Shown in pieces: positions 59,620 through 64,000 of a DNA stretch of 64,000 nt. Within the stretch, counting starts at the first letter, position 1; each line of letters opens with the position of its first letter. A program made the translations under genes and the position numbers. The DNA is from Kingdonia uniflora (Eukaryota > Streptophyta > Magnoliopsida > Ranunculales > Circaeasteraceae): assembly GCA_014058105.1 (NCBI GenBank), contig JACGCM010002086.1, positions 62,001-126,000 on the forward strand. Direction: 5' to 3'. The notes under the pieces are model-generated. The model saw nothing but the letters and a program-made list of their open reading frames with translations. It searched no databases and was not told where the DNA came from.

Positions 59620-60557
59620 TCACCAAACAGCGAGCGGATGTGACGTAGGCAATGTCAGCATATAACAGAAGGCGTACATAGGCATTGCGGGACTAATTGG
59701 ACCAAAAAATAAAAAGATAAAATGAGCTTTGGTCCTAAAATCGTCATCGCTCATTTTGGCATCATACTTTCCCTTTATCTTCAAGTATGTTTCTTTGACA
59801 GCAGCTGGGCCTCTCATAATAATCTTGATCGGAGCAATCTTGTTCAATAACCCCTGCTTTTCACCAGCTCCAGCCCTACTCTGCAGTGTCTCGGATGATT
59901 TGCATTCTGATTTATGAGTTTTGACAATCTCCTTATCCGACGCTAATGACAAGTACCGAAGTTGATGAATTGCGGCGGAATTGTCCAAAAAGTTTGCAGG
60001 AAACCCCTGACGGAAAAAAAAATACAGTTGCATACATTATGATAAAAGAAAAATACCAATCTGAATTAAAAGGAGTAAATCTAGAGAGGGTAACATTAAT
60101 AAACAACGCCTACGGCAAAATTTTAAATTATTTCATTCTGTGATCAACAGCTGATGAAAGGGGTGTATATCGTCTTTTTAAATTATTTCAGGTAAAACAC
60201 TTCAACTAATAATAAAAATAACAAAAAAAGAGAAATCCACAAATTTTGGGGAAAAAAAACCCAATTAGACTTCAATCTAGATGGTTTGGTTCAAAATCGC
60301 AAAAGACGATCAAACCCCATAATCTAAATTTGAGTCAGTCATGAGCAACTAATTCACAAAACTCACCTAATGTTAAATACACAAACCCTAACAGAGTTGG
60401 AAAAGTTTACTTGGTTTGGGGATTTGCAGAGGAGATCATTGATCAACAACCTTGAAGAGAGTCTTTGTTGTTGTTGTTGTTGTCGAATCGATGGAAAAAC
60501 GACGGATCTGCATTGATTCAAACTTACAATTTTCGAAACCCTAGAAATCCACATCAT
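59620..60557 (-). CDS. Unidentified protein with mitochondrial-presequence-like N-terminus, two exons
   Basis: Exon 1 is 60557-60411 (49 codons) with a CAA|GTAAAC donor. Exon 2 is 60006-59620 with a CGTCAG acceptor; phase 0, 177 codons in all. The N-terminus MMWISRVSKIVSLNQCRSVV is rich in Arg and Ser and lacks acidic residues, as in mitochondrial presequences. A poly-Gln run follows (six residues, coded by a trinucleotide repeat). Exon 2 has a charged middle (KEIVKTHKSECKSSETLQSR, KETYLKIKGKYDAKMSDDDF) and a hydrophobic end (FIFLFFGPISPAMPMYAFCY) that could be a membrane segment. I do not recognise the family. Three broken copies in the window keep the same exon borders, which supports the gene model. 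The conserved reading frame compared with those copies suggests this is the functional or youngest one. Confidence 0.6.
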
Positions 60558-60589
60558 CTTCTTCTTCTTCTTTTCTAATTATAATAATT

Positions 60590-60676
60590 AATAACTTAAG
60601 CACTTTATATAATATTAAAAGTTGCGACTTGGAAGGGATTCTCCTAATCCTAATATAAGTAGGAACCGGGCCGTTA
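60590..60676 (-). promoter_or_regulatory. Core promoter of the two-exon gene
   Basis: TATATAAAG (60611-60603 on the minus strand) lies about 50 bp upstream of the ATG. The same block is duplicated at 61320-61450 (CGACTTGGAAGGGATT, CCTAATATAAGTAGGAACCG). Upstream it joins an LTR U3 fragment at about 60677. Confidence 0.5.
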
Positions 60677-61063
60677 GGCAATGAAAATGAGAAACTAAAG
60701 GACCTGTTTGGTTGTGCCACGATAATTACGAGCTCACTCTCCAACTTTGAAAGTTTTAGGCTATGCTTGTGTTTGGCTTACTTGATTTAGTGCACCCGGG
60801 TGATTGGTTTACTTGGTTTACAAAATATTGGGTTGATACACTGAGACGTTACATCCCCCCCCCCCCCCCCCTCTTCAGCTTGGAGACATCCTTGTCGGCT
60901 TCTTTTTCTTCTTCGTCTTCTTCTTCTTCTTCTCTTTCCTCTCCTGTTGACTTCAATCTTTTTGAGTCGAATCAGCAGGGGATGAGAATCTTGGTGCTCC
61001 TAGCTGGCTTCTACATCTGGCAGGTCCTTCCACTTTACTAGGTACTCGTAGACTTCTTCCCTA
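60677..61063 (-). pseudogene. Ty3/gypsy (chromovirus) 3' fragment, sister of 49170-49600
   Basis: Encodes VYEYLVKWKDLPDVEAS and a Glu-rich tail. The polypurine tract follows, then an LTR start TGTAACGTCTC at 60853 and about 175 bp of U3. The purine tract here is a pure run of 17 G on the minus strand (60855-60871 C on plus). At 61063 it is joined to a carrier exon fragment, and at 60677 to the promoter of the two-exon gene. Confidence 0.8.
60855..60871. repeat. C17 homopolymer (expanded polypurine tract)
   Basis: Seventeen consecutive C. The sister copy at 49348-49361 reads TCCCCTCCCCCCTC, so the run reflects loss of interruptions and expansion. Confidence 0.9.
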
Positions 61064-61189
61064 TCGGATGCTGCTTCCGAATTCTACCGAGGATTCGGTG
61101 TTTCACGTGTGGGTATATTATTGTACCGGGCGGTGTATTTCAATTTGGTGCACATTTTCAAGCCAATTGTTTTTTTTGGATGGCAGTAA
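61064..61189 (+). pseudogene. Carrier-family exon 3 fragment of a different paralog (copy F)
   Basis: The frame reads SDAASEFYRGFGVSRVGILL, YRAVYFNLVHIFKPIVFF and then a stop. It aligns with the second-repeat region of the intact carrier (FYRGVGVSCSGIFLYRFIYF) but differs at many residues and keeps the more canonical RGFGVS.VGI. It is therefore a separate carrier lineage, not a recent copy. No splice borders remain. Confidence 0.75.
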
Positions 61190-61263
61190 CCCATAGGTTA
61201 GTAAAAAAAATCTATTTTCAGTTTTGTTGACTCTAGTTAGTCATGTAACAAAGGTATCGTATT

Positions 61264-61460
61264 CAACCCATCTTATTCACAAAGTCGACACCCTAGAAAT
61301 CGACATCTTCTTCTTCTTTTCTAATTATAATAATTAATAACTTAAAATAAAAGTGAGTATTTCAAAACATCAAGCACTTTATATAATATACGGTTGCGAC
61401 TTGGAAGGGATTTTCCTAATCCTAATATAAGTAGGAACCGGGCCAGTCCAGATTTGTTAT
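61264..61460 (-). pseudogene. Orphan promoter and start codon of the two-exon gene fused to a GR-RBP tail
   Basis: Minus-strand 61450-61306 repeats the promoter of the gene at 59620-60557, including TATATAAAG, and reaches its ATG at 61306 (MSISRV). After six codons it is joined to the last codons of a GR-RBP tail (GTCGACTTTGTGAATAAGAT). The joined frame stops almost at once. The tail matches 63975-63998. Confidence 0.75.
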
Positions 61461-61548
61461 ATAAAGGAACCAATTACCAGGGATCGCCTACTATGAGCTC
61501 TACCCTCATGGATAATTTTTTAGGACCCGCTGGGTAATTGACACTTAG

Positions 61549-61851
61549 TGTAACGCTTCAGCGTATCAACCCAATATTTTGTAAATAGAATCTTTAGGAT
61601 GTAATAATGCCTTATAAAAAGTTTCGTTAATTTTCTTAGAGTTTAGGTTAGCCTTTAGGGGGAGTACGATTCATCTCCAACTTTGATGTTTTCTTTTGAT
61701 TGTAAGCTATTTACTTAATAACTATATTGTAGAAGAAGTGAATCCGATACACCCGAGTTGGAATTAAAGCCTTGTAATCTTGTTGATAAGTTAATGAAAG
61801 CTAGTTTGCATTTAATCTTTGTACAGTTGTATGTTGTTTCTGCTTCTGACA
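61549..61851 (+). mobile_element. LTR of the same gypsy family (probable solo LTR)
   Basis: Begins TGTAACGCTTCAGCGTATCA, like the LTR starts at 49346 and 60853, and ends TTCTGACA. At 303 bp it is short. It interrupts the minus-strand gypsy chromodomain coding region right after EYLVK. No target duplication is seen at its edges. Confidence 0.5.
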
Positions 61852-61858
61852 TGTCCTT

Positions 61859-62400
61859 CTACTTTACTAGATACTCGCAGACTTTTTCCTTGGTGTCCAG
61901 ATCAGCATAGGTCATTCGGTGGGCAAGAACACTCTCTGGAACTTGGTCCGGGGTGACTGGCTTGTGAGAAATTTGAGGTATGACAGTACTTTGGCTTGGA
62001 TCTTCCTTGTCTTCGTGGTAAGGCTTGAGGGCGCTGGCATGGAATACTGGATGGGTAAAGCGAAGGTGGGGTGGCAGCTGAAGCTTGTAAGAAACATTTC
62101 CAACTTTGTCAATGATCGGCATCAGACCTACATATTTGGGTACCAGGCCTTTGTATGCTCTGTCGCTTCGGCGTTGGAGGTGGGAGGTCTTGATCAGAAC
62201 AAGGTCTCCGACTTGAAAAGGATCTGGTCGCCTCTTCTGATCTGCCCATTTCTTAATTATGGCAAACACTTTCTCCAATAGGCACGATATCAGTATTTCT
62301 CTGCCATTCCTTTGCAAATTGGTAGGCTCTCAGAACTTTTCCTTTGTAACCGAAGATCACAGTATGCGGGGTGAGGGGTTGTTGTCCCAATAGTATTGTA
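61859..62400 (-). pseudogene. Ty3/gypsy polyprotein C-terminus (integrase end and chromodomain start)
   Basis: An open stretch of about 150 codons contains KKWADQKRRPDPFQVGDLVL, KGLVPKYVG, GNVSYKLQLP, RFTHPVFHASALKPY and VLAHRMTYADLDTKEKVCEY LVK, then a stop. The F.VGD.V.(L/I)K and HPVFH.S.LK blocks are the conserved post-integrase region of chromoviruses. Upstream, LGQQPLTPHTVIFGYKGK and AYQFAKEWQR extend the integrase C-terminus to about 62400. Earlier pol domains are missing. Confidence 0.88.
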
Positions 62401-62859
62401 GTAGTATATTCCCCAGATTTGACAAGAAGAAGCTAGTACAGCCATGTCAAAAGGTATGCCATCACTCGAGAAGATGTCAAGCGCACGCCTATAGATCTCG
62501 ATCTTCTACAGTAACCGTTATACTTGGTCAAATAGAGCCATTGTAAGAGATCCGTGAAGTTTGCCCACAACCCATCAAAATAGGAGACCAATTATTTGTA
62601 AATTGCCCGTATCCATTGCAGAGTACATGTTAAAAGGGATCTAGAACTCTGTTATTTTTTACTATTTACATCTATTCTTTCATTCAACAATTGTAATAAC
62701 TAACACATATTGAATTTCACCCTCAAACCCTCATCGAGGTCGTAGTTTTTTTATGGTTTTATTGAGTTTTTACATAAAATTTATTGTGTTCTAGCTTTGA
62801 ATTGCAACCTCTTTACTGAAGTATTGGCGAAGTTTCTCTTCCGGAAAACATATCATTAC

Positions 62860-63730
62860 AATTAGAGCCGTCTGTGGGAAGTTTTTTTTTTTTTTTTACC
62901 AAATCTCGTTCGATACAATATTTCCATAACAAATATGAACCTCAGAAGTGCCTCCAGTACCCAGAGGAACAATGAGGATGTTCTAGTCACCGTCCAACCA
63001 GAAACTGTCAATTTGCACAATGCAGTAATCAAGCTTCAGAAGCAGGTGAAATTCAACAAGAACCAGCGACTCGGAGATCAGAGGATTCACGCTAAAGCCC
63101 TCAAAGTCGAAAGAGACGAGAGGAGAAATGCCCCAGAATAATAGAGCCGCCAAACTCATCAGAAAGAAATGGAAAGTCTACGAAGGCAACAAGATCGACT
63201 CACTGGGAAAACATCGGTCACGAGCTTCCCAGAGGGAAAACATACCAAGGGAAAAGCGAAACTGAACTTCAAGATCTCGATCAAGGAACCCATATAAAGC
63301 ATCTCGACATTTCAACCTCACATCGTCAGCATTGACGACTCAAGGAAGTCGACGAACACGTAATCAGACCCTACCGCCACCGCCAAGATGACCAATTAAA
63401 GAACGGTTGAGCCCAGAAGGGCAAGGAGATTTTGATTCACAAGCTGGAGCTGAACCAAACGTTCTCCAACAATTTATTACCTTAACTGACTTGAACAATA
63501 TGATTCAAGTCATACATTCAGACAATCCTAGTCGAAGATCCACTCTAGATAGGATCAAGACCAACTCAATTTCCCCTTATCACGAAGTCATGCCAATTCC
63601 AAAACAACTTCCACATGCTAAAGTTTCACCAATATTCAGGCTTCACCGACCCACTCACCCACGTCTGTCACTTCAAAGCAGACTTTGACCTATACTCCAA
63701 GCTTGATCATATGTTGTGCCGATTGTTTAA
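62860..63730 (+). pseudogene. Ty3/gypsy 5' leader and gag remnant
   Basis: AGAGCCGTCTGTGGGAAG at about 62864-62881 is a mutated form of the GGCGCCGTCTGTGGGAA sequence found just inside the 5' LTR of many plant gypsy elements. ATG 62935 starts a gag-like ORF (MNLRSASSTQRNNEDVLVTV) that stops after 68 codons. Later frames give RIKTNSISPYHEVMPIPKQL, HQYSGFTDPLTHVCHFK and ADFDLYSKLDHMLCRLF, matching the gag core (K.P.. .Y.G..DP..H...F). Its orientation is opposite to the polyprotein end at 61859-62400, so they are separate insertions. Confidence 0.7.
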
Positions 63731-63921
63731 CATAAACACTATTGGCCAATTAACAAGATGTGCACTATTGGCCAAATATTGTAAATGGGAGAACATGTTT
63801 GAATGTAATATAGACTTGATTGATCAATCAGCTGGAAAAGCTGGTTCAGTGTCTTTTTTCTAGATCGAAAATATCATTAGAAACATCTTAAGCATTCTAG
63901 TTTCTTATGTGAGAAACCCAA

Positions 63922-63998
63922 AAAGGAGCAGATTGGCAGGTGGTGGCTACGGGGACAATGTCTACGAGGATGTCGACTTTGTGAATAAGATGGGTTGA
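63922..63998 (+). pseudogene. GR-RBP C-terminal tail fragment
   Basis: Reads RSRLAGGGYGDNVYEDVDFV NKMG and a stop. It is homologous to the tails at 13654-13725 and 56824-56895 but lacks their TAA, so it comes from a less damaged copy or a different paralog. The window ends two bases later. Confidence 0.65.
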
Positions 63999-64000
63999 TC

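Noticed and set aside
1..64000. CRISPR arrays, operons, rRNA or bacterial genes
   Set aside because: No regularly spaced repeats with unique spacers, no ribosome binding sites and no rRNA. All recognised genes have plant-type introns.

Overview
This window looks like nuclear DNA from a flowering plant, probably a eudicot with a repeat-rich genome. The DNA is AT-rich. Genes are split by GT-AG introns, and there are plant LINEs, chromovirus-type Ty3/gypsy pieces, solo LTRs, a Helitron end, a hAT MITE, and decayed copies of plant nuclear genes. I see no bacterial, organellar or CRISPR content. The species cannot be named from the sequence alone.

Only two gene models read as intact across splice junctions. 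One is a divergent mitochondrial ADP/ATP-carrier-like (SLC25/AAC) gene at 54498-58923 (+), with four exons and 330 codons, all introns in phase 0. The other is a two-exon gene of unknown function with a mitochondrial-presequence-like N-terminus at 59620-60557 (-). Both exist as broken copies elsewhere. AAC pieces lie at 765-1095 (-), 12533-14080 (-), 17832-18271 (-), 19581-20022 (+) and 61064-61189 (+). Pieces of the second gene lie at 14140-14640, 20311-21780 and 24008-24275, all (+). The window is therefore a locus that was repeatedly duplicated, inverted and broken, then invaded by transposons.

Layout: 0-2.2 kb holds a foldback element, an AAC last-exon fragment, a CACTA-like end and two MITEs. 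6-11.2 kb has two LINE fragments around the remains of an IDM1-like PHD/GNAT gene. 12.5-14.1 kb has an AAC pseudogene with an antisense glycine-rich RNA-binding protein (GR-RBP) pseudogene in its intron. 15.5-17.5 kb has a solo LTR with a perfect target-site duplication, inside a segment duplicated at 52.2-53.2 kb; the second copy preserves the empty insertion site. 17.8-20 kb has two AAC 5' ends in opposite orientation. 25.0-26.3 kb is a very long near-perfect palindrome. 27.8-33.9 kb is a decayed, chimeric LINE. 36.5-37.0 kb is a hAT MITE. 42.1-42.4 kb holds two exons of a GCN1/ILITYHIA-like pseudogene. 48-50.6 kb has a solo LTR, a chromodomain fragment and a PIF1-helicase/Helitron end. 54-61 kb holds the two intact gene models. 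61-64 kb is Ty3/gypsy debris ending in a second GR-RBP tail.

The intact genes do not form an operon-like system. What links them is structural: the carrier gene, its upstream block, the GR-RBP insert and the mitochondrial-type gene recur as shuffled modules. This suggests repeated local duplication and inversion, with junctions sometimes showing short homologies.
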